Below are positions 39,149 to 46,567 of a stretch of DNA of 64,000 nucleotides, piece by piece. A program made the translations under genes and the position numbers. Origin of the DNA: JAGVSR01 sp964589785 (GTDB lineage Bacteria > Pseudomonadota > Alphaproteobacteria > Rhizobiales > Hyphomicrobiaceae); NCBI GenBank assembly GCA_964589785.1, contig CAZPUQ010000001.1, positions 1 to 64,000 of the forward strand, given 5' to 3'. Position 1 is the first letter of the stretch, and each line of letters begins with the position of its first letter. The notes under the pieces are model-generated. The model saw only the letters and a program-made list of their open reading frames with translations. It was not told the DNA's origin and made no database searches.

Positions 39149-39643
39149 GGCAGCCTTGCCTCCTGCTGCTTGTTTCTGGATTGCCCCTGATCCAGTCAGA
39201 CCAAGCATTTACACGCGCGCAAGAGGATTTTTTGCGTCGTCGTACTGTAGCGTGCAATCGGCGGTAAATAGGAAAAGGATAGAATCTGCCTCTCCATCCC
39301 TGCTCAAGCAGTTATCCTGGATGAGGTTCTATTTTCGCCGACGCGATAGCCTGATTCGGTCTGGGCCATACTGCGCCGAAACCAAGTGCGGCCACGTAGT
39401 CCGTTTCCGCATGGGAGCGTCTGCGCTCCCACTAAGCCTTACTTGCTTCCTCACGCTTTGCCGGGCCGTGAACCGGGCTGTCAAGGCTGGCCGAAGGCCA
39501 CCGCGAAGCGGCTGCGGCCTTGACTGCCCGTTTCAGGTCCGGCCTCTTCTTGGGAAGCAACAAAGGCTTTTTCCGAACCATTCGGTTCCACTTCTGATGC
39601 CTGTCGCGGCAGCATAGCAAGAGACGGCGGCAAATGGACGGTC
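39149..39643. other. Noncoding stretch upstream of alpA and traA tail
   Basis: About 495 bases without a supported gene. A perfect hairpin GGGAGCG/CGCTCCC lies at 39413-39430. From 39470 the sequence is rich in short imperfect inverted repeats (GGCTGGCCGAAGGCC, GCGAAGCGGC). It may hold the alpA promoter and the end of the tra transcript. Confidence 0.4.
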
Positions 39644-40157
39644 CTACATACCGATCCCGAGTCCTCTACCCCTTCCGAGCCCGTGACTGAGGGCGAGGTC
39701 GCGCCTAATGCCCATACCTGATTCAAATGAGATGCCGAGGTCTCGCTTGCGGCCTTCAAGCAAGGATTCAAGCTGCGGGTCGCGTTCCAGACTCATCGCC
39801 ATGTTGCCCATCTCTGCGCGTGCTGACCTGTAGCCGGAATAGTTGCCCGCCGCATATTGCCGGTCGCCGGTCTGCTTGAGTTCCCGGAACCGTTCCACGA
39901 AACGATCCGCGCGGCGCTCCGGGCTAGTGCGAATCTCGGTTTCCAGTTGCAGGGCGCGGATGGCGCGATTGACCTTGCCCGATCCCGCCTCATGGGCAAG
40001 GCTCTCATCCTTGGCATAGGCCGCTTCCGCGTCCTGCCAACCATAAGGCCGCACCTCATCGAATGCCTTACGGGAATCGACCAGTTCTTCCCATTGTGCG
40101 GGGCTTGCCTTGCTCCCGGCATCCTCGGCGTTGAAGACTTGGCCAACGGCATGGGCT
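39644..40157 (-). pseudogene. Out-of-frame C-terminal tail of TraA
   Basis: This frame continues the TraA sequence after a frameshift: AVGQVFNAEDAGSKASPAQW, then EELVDSRKAFDEVRPYGWQDA, and the tail ending RKRDLGISFESGMGI, all typical of Ti-type TraA C-termini. The main frame switches to an unrelated Pro/Arg-rich sequence at about 40150-40160. At CAGCCCATGCC there appear to be two extra bases relative to CAG-CAT-GCC. Confidence 0.7.
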
Positions 40158-42612
40158 GGCGAATGAGCGCCATTCTGCGGGCGTGGCGCAAGGCATCCTC
40201 CGAATCTATTCCGGCGTCCTGCGCCACCGCCTCGATCTCCTGCTTTATCCCCTTGCCGGTCGTTTCTCTTTCCGGCCCTTCTGCACCGTCACGAGGTTCG
40301 CGCACGCTGAAGATAATGTCGTCGATACAATCAAGGGCATTGTCCGGGACGTGTGCCCGCTCAACGGCAGCATCACGGACATGGGAGGTAATACCGCGCC
40401 GCTCCGCGTAGTCCTGCGCCGGGTCGTAGTCGGTCGCCATGTCCTTGGCCCGGTCGCGCGACAGGGTGTTGATGAGCTTGTCCTGACTGGCGAAGTCGTC
40501 ACGGCCGTAATGCAGGTCCACGCCGTCGCGGTGACGCGACAGGGCGACATAGCTGCCGTGGGCGTCCATTCCGGGTGTCGCCAGCACATGCGTCCGGTCC
40601 ACCGTCATGCCCTGCGCCTTATGGATGGTCGCCGCATAGCCGTGGTCGATGCGGTCATAGTTTTTCAGGTCGAACGCGATAGAGCGGCCATCGTCTGCCT
40701 GCACGCTCATGCTCTGCGCGCTGACCTGTTCGATGGTCCCCAACGTGCCGTTCTTGACGCCAAGCCCGCGCTCGTTTTGCAGGAACATGACACGATCACC
40801 GGCGGCGAAGCTGCGTTCTCCGCGCTCGACCGTCACGCGCACGTCCTCGCCAAGATCGCCAGCCTCCCGCATCCGGTCGCGGGCGGCCTCGTTGAGTTCC
40901 CTCACCTCGTCATTGGTATGGGTGAGGATGATGCGGCTGCTGTCCGGTGACGCCTGCCGGTCGCGGTCCCAGCGGTCGATCAGCTCGTCACGCGCCTGTT
41001 CGCGGGTCTGGGCTTCATGCACCATGCCATGACTGTCAAAGGCTTGGATCGCATGGCTGGTTCTGCCGGTTGCAAGATCGCGGGTGGCGTCCCGCTGCCA
41101 GTCTTCACGCTGGCGGCGGACGGTTTCGATCTCGACGCCACCGTGGCGCTCATGGATGGAACGGAAGGCCGCGCCTGCCTCGATAGATTGCAACTGCTGT
41201 GGATCGCCAACCAGCACGACCTTTGCGCCCGCTTCCGCCGCATGGGACAGCACGCGCTCCAACTGCCGCGTGCCGACCATGCCCGCCTCGTCTATGACAA
41301 GCACGTCGCGGGAAGTCAGAATGTCGCGCCCGTTTTTCCAGCCGTGTTCCATACTGGCGATGGTGCGGGACGCAATGCCCGATCCGCTTTCGAGATTTTC
41401 CGCCGCGATGCCGGACAGGGCGACACCGCGAACCTCGTAGCCTGACGCCTCCCAAGCCTCGCGGGCAACGCCAAGCATGGCGCTCTTTCCCGTCCCGGCA
41501 TAGCCGACGACAATGCCAAGATCGCGCCCGTCCGTGACATGCGCCAGTGCCTCCGCCTGCTCGCCGGACAGGACAAGGCCGCGCTGTTCGGCGCGGGCCA
41601 AAGCGGCTTCGCGGTCCCGGTCACTGACCTCGTGCCGTTCCCTCTCGGCCATCATCTCGGCCGCGCGGTGCAACCGCTGTTCAGCCTCGATCATGTCGCG
41701 GGTGGTGAACCGATCCTCGCCGCGTCCGTCCTTGCCAAGTTCGACCAGATCGGGCGAGCCGCGCATTGCGCCCATGACCTCGTTGAACTGGTCGATGCCG
41801 TCGCTGTGCCGATGCGCGAACATTGCCATGTCGCGGCGCGTGAACGTCGATTGCTGGTGCGTGATCGCATCCAGCGCCAAGGATGGGTCGGCGATGATCC
41901 GCGCGCCGTTGTTGCGGGCGATCTCGCGGTGCATGTCCGCGCGGTCTGCGGCCTCGATACCTTCGCCCTCGATCCGCTGCGCGGGAGCACCGATCTGCGT
42001 TTGCGGCTCAAGCCCGATCCCCTGCGCCTCAAGGCTGCGATGGTCGATGCAGGCGTCTATGTCGAGTTCGGCCAACCGCTCATTGACATGCTCGGCCCAG
42101 CGTTCCCGCGAGCGCTCCACCATCTCGGTGCGGTTCCAGTCCCGCACCTTCTGGCCGAAACCGTTCTCGTCCACGCTGCGCATGGTGAGCATGACATGGG
42201 CGTGGGGTTTCGGCATCCCGTCCTCGCCGATGTCCCAATGCACATTCAGATCGACGATCATGCCCTGATCGACAAATTCGGCCTGCGCGAAATCGCGGGC
42301 AAGCTTGATGCCCTGCGCCTGCGTCATCTCGCGGGGTATGGCAAACTCCACCTCGCGGGCAAGCTGCGCGTCCTTGCGCACCTCGAACGCCTCGACATCG
42401 TTCCAGAGCCGTTCGCGGTCGCCAAGATGTTCGGGTGCGTTCTCGGGCAACAGCACCTCGGAATGGACGACGCCTCGCTTGTTGGAAAAGTCCTGGACGC
42501 GGTCGATGCGCTCGTCGCGCAGCCGCGAGGCCGAGCGGTAGGCGGCGGACGCCACCGCGCTGCTTCCAGCCTTACGGCCAATGACCTTGACGTGAAGATG
42601 ATAGATCGCCAT
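39793..42612 (-). CDS. traA: Ti-type conjugative relaxase TraA (frameshifted)
   Basis: A 939-residue MobQ-family relaxase-helicase as the frame stands. The N-terminal MobA/MobL domain (MAIYHLHVKVIGRKAG) nicks oriT; HWDIGEDGMPKPHAHVML supplies the metal-binding histidines. The RecD-like helicase part has VVGYAGTGKSAMLGVA (Walker A), VLVIDEAGMVGTRQLERV (Walker B) and GYAATIHKAQGMTVDR. After about residue 818 the frame shifts and the last 121 residues are not family sequence. Relaxase and helicase domains remain whole, so partial function is possible. The gene is divergent from traC-traD across oriT, the usual Ti/Ri layout. Confidence 0.88.
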   Translation of the reverse strand: MAIYHLHVKVIGRKAGSSAVASAAYRSASRLRDERIDRVQDFSNKRGVVHSEVLLPENAPEHLGDRERLWNDVEAFEVRKDAQLAREVEFAIPREMTQAQGIKLARDFAQAEFVDQGMIVDLNVHWDIGEDGMPKPHAHVMLTMRSVDENGFGQKVRDWNRTEMVERSRERWAEHVNERLAELDIDACIDHRSLEAQGIGLEPQTQIGAPAQRIEGEGIEAADRADMHREIARNNGARIIADPSLALDAITHQQSTFTRRDMAMFAHRHSDGIDQFNEVMGAMRGSPDLVELGKDGRGEDRFTTRDMIEAEQRLHRAAEMMAERERHEVSDRDREAALARAEQRGLVLSGEQAEALAHVTDGRDLGIVVGYAGTGKSAMLGVAREAWEASGYEVRGVALSGIAAENLESGSGIASRTIASMEHGWKNGRDILTSRDVLVIDEAGMVGTRQLERVLSHAAEAGAKVVLVGDPQQLQSIEAGAAFRSIHERHGGVEIETVRRQREDWQRDATRDLATGRTSHAIQAFDSHGMVHEAQTREQARDELIDRWDRDRQASPDSSRIILTHTNDEVRELNEAARDRMREAGDLGEDVRVTVERGERSFAAGDRVMFLQNERGLGVKNGTLGTIEQVSAQSMSVQADDGRSIAFDLKNYDRIDHGYAATIHKAQGMTVDRTHVLATPGMDAHGSYVALSRHRDGVDLHYGRDDFASQDKLINTLSRDRAKDMATDYDPAQDYAERRGITSHVRDAAVERAHVPDNALDCIDDIIFSVREPRDGAEGPERETTGKGIKQEIEAVAQDAGIDSEDALRHARRMALIRQPMPLAKSSTPRMPGARQAPHNGKNWSIPVRHSMRCGLMVGRTRKRPMPRMRALPMRRDRARSIAPSAPCNWKPRFALARSAARIVSWNGSGNSSRPATGNMRRATIPATGQHAQRWATWR

Positions 42613-42641
42613 CGCGATCCAGCATTGCCACGGCGAAGCGC

Positions 42642-42670
42642 ACGTCGGAACGACGTATAAGCGCGCCCTC
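42642..42670 (-). other. oriT-like nic site (Ti/RSF1010 type)
   Basis: On the minus strand AGGGCGCGCTTATACGTCG is nearly the Ti-plasmid nic region (GGGCGC, then TTATACGTCG). On the plus strand TAAGCGCGCCCT resembles the RSF1010-type TAAGTGCGCCCT. The inverted repeat ACGTCG/CGACGT (42642-42656) lies beside it. It sits between divergent traA and traC, exactly where Ti-type oriT is found. Confidence 0.75.
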
Positions 42671-42783
42671 CCTCGAAAAAATCTCGGGATGGACCGGGCC
42701 GTGCCAGACCGTCCCGGCAACAATACTGCGTTCCGCACGCTGCGCAACTATCATCGCTCCATCAACAGCTTATGGAGATGATT

Positions 42784-43110
42784 ATGCGAAAGCCACGCGA
42801 CTACGACGCGGAACTCAAGGCGCTGGAAGACAAGGCGCGGGAACTGAAAACCCGCAAAGTGCAGCAGCTTGGCGAACTGGTGATCGCCACGGGGGCGGAT
42901 GCGCTCACCGCCGACGAACTGGCTGGCGCGCTGGTCGTGCTGGCCGAAACCAAAGACGCCGGAAAGAGGGAGGCGTGGGCAAAACGCGGGGCCGCGCTCT
43001 TTCGAGGGCGGGCACGGCGATCTGCGCCATCGCCTGACCGCGACGCTAGCGGCGCTGCGACACCATCGGGCGGCGCGCAACCGGCATCAGGCGGCACGGG
43101 GGCGGCATGA
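42784..43110 (+). CDS. traC: TraC-like mobilization protein
   Basis: A 108-residue protein whose first 70 residues match the TraC accessory proteins of Ti-type transfer systems (DYDAELKALEDKARELKTRK, then VQQLGELVIATGADAL). It probably binds oriT with the relaxase. The tail is Pro/Ser/Gly-rich and disordered. The ATG at 42784 has GGAG at 7 bases; two ATGs 12 and 6 bases upstream are alternatives. traD follows after one base. Confidence 0.82.
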   Translation: MRKPRDYDAELKALEDKARELKTRKVQQLGELVIATGADALTADELAGALVVLAETKDAGKREAWAKRGAALFRGRARRSAPSPDRDASGAATPSGGAQPASGGTGAA

Positions 43111-43111
43111 C

Positions 43112-43375
43112 ATGCGAAGTTGGCAGGTCGAGCGCCGCAAGCGCACGCGGCATCTGATCGAACTCGGCGGCCTCGTCGTCAAGGCTGGAATTGTGGAGCT
43201 GACTGGCGACGACCGCGCGACCATCTATGGCGCTCTCATCTGGATGGCCGACAAGCTCCAGAGCGCGCAAGGCGAACATACGCGCGGCGTCTGGAAGAGG
43301 CTGGGGAATATGGGATTCGAGGCGGAACGAATGGCTGGCGCAGTCCAGTCGCAAGCGCAGCAGGATCAGGCATGA
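43112..43375 (+). CDS. traD: TraD-like mobilization protein
   Basis: An 87-residue protein resembling the small TraD of Ti plasmids (VERRKRTRHLIELGGLVVKA, then GIVELTGDDRATIYGAL). It is unrelated to the F-plasmid coupling ATPase of the same name. It starts one base after traC stops and probably assists the relaxosome. Confidence 0.82.
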   Translation: MRSWQVERRKRTRHLIELGGLVVKAGIVELTGDDRATIYGALIWMADKLQSAQGEHTRGVWKRLGNMGFEAERMAGAVQSQAQQDQA

Positions 43376-43447
43376 CCGATGGCGGGCAGCGCGGAGACCC
43401 CATATATCGCAGCGCTGCCCGCCATCGCGCGGCTCGCCGCGTAAAGC

Positions 43448-44365
43448 TTAAAGAGAGAGAATGCGCTCCAACGCATCGGCCAGTTCACGCCGTTTGCTGC
43501 CGGGCAACCGATCTAGGTTGCGCTGTTTCCACATAACGGCAGGCAGATGCTGGGCCTTCGGTATCCCGAGAAGCTCCCAATCCGGCTGGCCTCGTTTGAA
43601 GCCGAGAAGGAAGCGCCGATGATCCTCGGGCATGGCGGCGACCATCGCGGTGATGATCGCTTCCCGTGCGGCCTCAAGGTCCGTAAGCGCAACAGGCTCC
43701 TGAGTCATGCCGGTGAAGCCCCGCGCAAACTCCTCGCTGAGAGGCTTGCGAGTCGGGGCGAGAACTTCGGCCATCGGACGGTTGTGGCTGATGACATAAG
43801 CCAGAAAGGCGCGGCGCAACTCGTCGCTGACGCCCTCGTTTGCCAACAGGCCGCGCACGTCGAAGAGGTCGCGCGGATGCTGGCGGTCGAAGGTCGCCAC
43901 GATCTTGCCTGCATAGAGGTCGGCGAAAGACACGACCTGCATTTCGGCGAAGCCGAAGGCGTCTTCGACAGCGGGAACCACGCTCATCACGACGGGATCA
44001 TAGACCGCGCCGCGGAGCACTGGCGTCACCTCGATCTTGATCTGAACGCCGCTCGCCCGAACGATCAGCTTGGTCACGATATTCTCGTCGGCCGAACGCG
44101 AAGCATTGACCTTCGCGCCTTGTATGCCCCGCTCGATCCGTTCCTTGATCCGCAGCATGGCGGCATCGATTGCCGCGAGCGATGTGGCCCGATCTTCGAC
44201 CGGCAGATAGGTCAGGTCGATGTCCACGGAGAGGCGCGGCATGTCGCGCACGAACAGGTTGATCGCGGTGCCGCCTTTGAGCGCGAAAGCCCGCTCCTCC
44301 GCGGCGAAAGGAAGGACGCGAATGAGAAGGGCGACCTGCTGCCGATATGTGTCGAGGAAGGCCAT
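43448..44365 (-). CDS. AbiEii-type nucleotidyltransferase toxin
   Basis: A 305-residue toxin of the AbiEii/AbiGii family. The nucleotidyltransferase core shows LKGGTAINLFVRDMPRLSVD, with the DID metal pair directly after, and the LYAGKIVATFDRQHPRDLFD segment. Members of this family block growth, some by adding nucleotides to tRNA ends, and cause phage abortive infection. It follows the AbiEi gene so closely that a GTG at 44374 would overlap its stop. GGAGG lies before both possible starts. It pairs with AbiEi as a type IV-like toxin-antitoxin set. Confidence 0.88.
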   Translation of the reverse strand: MAFLDTYRQQVALLIRVLPFAAEERAFALKGGTAINLFVRDMPRLSVDIDLTYLPVEDRATSLAAIDAAMLRIKERIERGIQGAKVNASRSADENIVTKLIVRASGVQIKIEVTPVLRGAVYDPVVMSVVPAVEDAFGFAEMQVVSFADLYAGKIVATFDRQHPRDLFDVRGLLANEGVSDELRRAFLAYVISHNRPMAEVLAPTRKPLSEEFARGFTGMTQEPVALTDLEAAREAIITAMVAAMPEDHRRFLLGFKRGQPDWELLGIPKAQHLPAVMWKQRNLDRLPGSKRRELADALERILSL

Positions 44366-44370
44366 GAGAT

Positions 44371-45171
44371 TCACGAGCCTCCAAGGTCGGACGGCACGGT
44401 GATGTTGTAGTGCGGATCGAGCTTGCCGCCTTTGACAAGGACGCGCTTGCCCGAACCCAGATCGACGCGGGACATGTCGAGCCGGGATCGCCACGCATGG
44501 CGGTGGCGGTCGGCGAAGAAAAGAAAGAGCCGCTTCACCTTCACGCTGGTGCAAGCCTCCAGCAGAGTTTGCAAGCGGCGCGGGCTTAAATCGCTCATCC
44601 CTTCCATCAAGGCATCAACCTGATGGAAGCTTTCATGCTCGGGCAGTTCGTCGAGCAATTCGAGAACGGCGCGCTCCTTGCTGGAATAGCGGATGGGCAA
44701 GGTCAGGCCACCGGCGCCGACCATGACGGGGCTTGGCTCAGGTGGGGCGTCGGCATCACCAGGAAACAGCCGCAGGCTGTTGTGCCAATGAAAGGTCACG
44801 TCGAGCGGCAGGCTCGCCAGCCAGGTCGGCGGACGCTTCGGTCCGTAAAGGTGGACCTCGCGCATGGCTGTCGAAAGGTAATGGGCGTAACCCTGCTGTT
44901 CGAGCGCGGTGCGCCCGCCAACGGTCAGCGGAAGGTCCAGCACCGTCTTCTGGAGCGAGACGACCACCTGCTGCCAGGTGAGCGGCGTGCGCGAGCGGCG
45001 ATAGACGCGCCGGGCCGGACTATCGAGCCAGCCTACGCGAACATACTGGCTGCGCAGCGCCGACGAGTAGCCGTGGGCCTCCATCCAAGCGGCGTCGGCC
45101 AGGAGTCCCTCGGGGAGTTCCTGCTGGAGCCGGTTTAACTTGCCGCCAGAACGCATATCCATACTTAGCAT
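44371..45171 (-). CDS. AbiEi-type antitoxin
   Basis: A 266-residue protein with an N-terminal winged helix (about 25-70) and a larger C-terminal domain. QELPEGLLADAAWMEAHGYS and LDSPARRVYRRSR fit the AbiEi family. The long C-terminal part (RAVLELLDELPEHESFHQVD, then GMSDLSPRRLQTLLEACTS) is typical. AbiEi neutralises AbiEii without a stable complex and represses the operon by binding inverted repeats in front of it. The ATG at 45171 is the first of three close in-frame starts. Confidence 0.86.
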   Translation of the reverse strand: MLSMDMRSGGKLNRLQQELPEGLLADAAWMEAHGYSSALRSQYVRVGWLDSPARRVYRRSRTPLTWQQVVVSLQKTVLDLPLTVGGRTALEQQGYAHYLSTAMREVHLYGPKRPPTWLASLPLDVTFHWHNSLRLFPGDADAPPEPSPVMVGAGGLTLPIRYSSKERAVLELLDELPEHESFHQVDALMEGMSDLSPRRLQTLLEACTSVKVKRLFLFFADRHRHAWRSRLDMSRVDLGSGKRVLVKGGKLDPHYNITVPSDLGGS

Positions 45172-45236
45172 TTTGGCATATTTTCAAACCGGTGTCGAGT
45201 TCATATTTTTCGATATTCGCTAAGTCATGCTTAGCG
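45164..45236 (-). promoter_or_regulatory. Candidate AbiEi operator
   Basis: CGCTAAG (45218-45224) and CTTAGCG (45230-45236) form a perfect inverted repeat around TCATG. A further half-site CTTAGCA (45164-45170) overlaps the abiEi start codon. AbiEi antitoxins are known to repress by binding paired repeats upstream of the operon. Confidence 0.6.
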
Positions 45237-45410
45237 TTTCGTACAATCTACAAACCATCCCTCAAGATCAATGAAGGGACCGCCCACATCGGATCATCCT
45301 TAAAACTCCGCTTTCAGAGCGGATTTTCCAATATGATGCTGCGGCAGCTCCGGTCCGTTCCGCCGGGGTTAGACCTCGGCAACCCTGTCGACGACAGGCG
45401 ATTTCCCTAT

Positions 45411-45471
45411 ACATGTCGGCCTTCACGTGTTAAGAAAACCAAGTATTTTTAACACATACTGACCGACATGT
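45411..45471. promoter_or_regulatory. Large two-part dyad overlapping the fic start
   Basis: ACATGTCGG, seven bases, GTGTTAA, 15 bases, TTAACAC, seven bases, CCGACATGT. Both arm pairs are exact inverted repeats with equal spacing. The right end contains the fic start codon. The symmetry suggests a dimer-of-dimers operator or a hairpin controlling fic. Confidence 0.68.
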
Positions 45472-46562
45472 TAAAGCCGAGCTATGCCATTTCCGCCCTG
45501 CCGCCGCCGGTGAACCTCGAAACGGTTCCGGTGCTCAAGGCGCTCGCCAAGGCGAACCGCGCCCTGGCCGAACTAAAAGGGCGCGCGGCGACAATCCCCA
45601 ATCAGGGTATTCTTATCGACACGCTCGCGCTTCAGGAGGCGAAGGCTTCCTCCGAAATCGAAAACATCGTCACGACACAGGACGAACTGTTTCAGGCCGA
45701 CCTTCAGCTTGAGGGGCCGGATTCCCCCGCCGCCAAGGAGGTCGCCCTTTACCGCGACGCCCTGAAGCTCGGCTACGACCGGCTGCTTACGTCCGACGGC
45801 CTTATCACCAACCGCACGCTGATCGAGATGTTCCGCCTTCTCAAGCGCCGGGAGGATGGGTTTCGCGTCACGCCGGGCACCGCGCTCAAGAACGACGCCA
45901 CCGGCGAGGTCGTCTATGTCCCGCCGCAGGATGCGCGCGAGATCGAAGCGGCCATGTTGGCGCTGGAGCGATTCATCAACGAGGACGAGCGCTCTTCCCT
46001 CGATCCGCTCATCAAGATGGCGCTCATCCACCACCAGTTCGAGAGCATCCACCCGTTTCCCGACGGCAACGGGCGCATTGGGCGCATTTTGAACGTGCTT
46101 TATCTCACCCGCGCCGGGCTTATCGAAACCCCGATCCTCTATCTTTCGCGCCACATCACGCGGACGAAGGCGGACTACTACCGCCTGATTCAGGCGGTGC
46201 GCACCCAGGGCGCATGGGAAGACTGGATTCTATACATGCTGGAGGCCGTGGCCGACACAGCCCAAACCACGCTTGCGCTGGTCGAAGGCATACGAAACCA
46301 GATGGCCGACGGGAAGAAGCGGCTGCGCGACGAACTGCCGAACCTCTATTCGCAAGACCTGCTGAACAACCTGTTCCGCCACCCTTACACGCGCATCGAA
46401 TTCGTGGTGAAAGACCTCAAGGTCTCCCGCCAGACAGCCGCGAAGTATCTCGATATGCTGGCGGAGAAGGGTTTCGTCGCCAAGCACCGCTCAGGCCGAA
46501 GCAATTATTACGTCAACACAGACCTTGTGCGTCTGTTTCTTGACGTGTCGGGGGGACGATAA
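45468..46562 (+). CDS. Fic family protein
   Basis: A 364-residue Fic enzyme, probably an AMP transferase. The motif HPFPDGNGRIGR begins at His195. SSEIEN near residues 61-66 is the class II N-terminal inhibitory helix ((S/T)xxx(E/D)(G/N)) that blocks ATP until relieved. A C-terminal winged helix (about 310-360, VVKDLKVSRQTAAKYLDMLA) suggests DNA binding, perhaps autoregulation through the dyad over its start. It lies 5 bases before hsdR, so it is in the restriction operon. Confidence 0.93.
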   Translation: MLKPSYAISALPPPVNLETVPVLKALAKANRALAELKGRAATIPNQGILIDTLALQEAKASSEIENIVTTQDELFQADLQLEGPDSPAAKEVALYRDALKLGYDRLLTSDGLITNRTLIEMFRLLKRREDGFRVTPGTALKNDATGEVVYVPPQDAREIEAAMLALERFINEDERSSLDPLIKMALIHHQFESIHPFPDGNGRIGRILNVLYLTRAGLIETPILYLSRHITRTKADYYRLIQAVRTQGAWEDWILYMLEAVADTAQTTLALVEGIRNQMADGKKRLRDELPNLYSQDLLNNLFRHPYTRIEFVVKDLKVSRQTAAKYLDMLAEKGFVAKHRSGRSNYYVNTDLVRLFLDVSGGR

Positions 46563-46567
46563 GGAGC

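Noticed and set aside
39432..39771. Small open frames between alpA and traA
   Set aside because: They overlap each other, lack ribosome sites and resemble no family.
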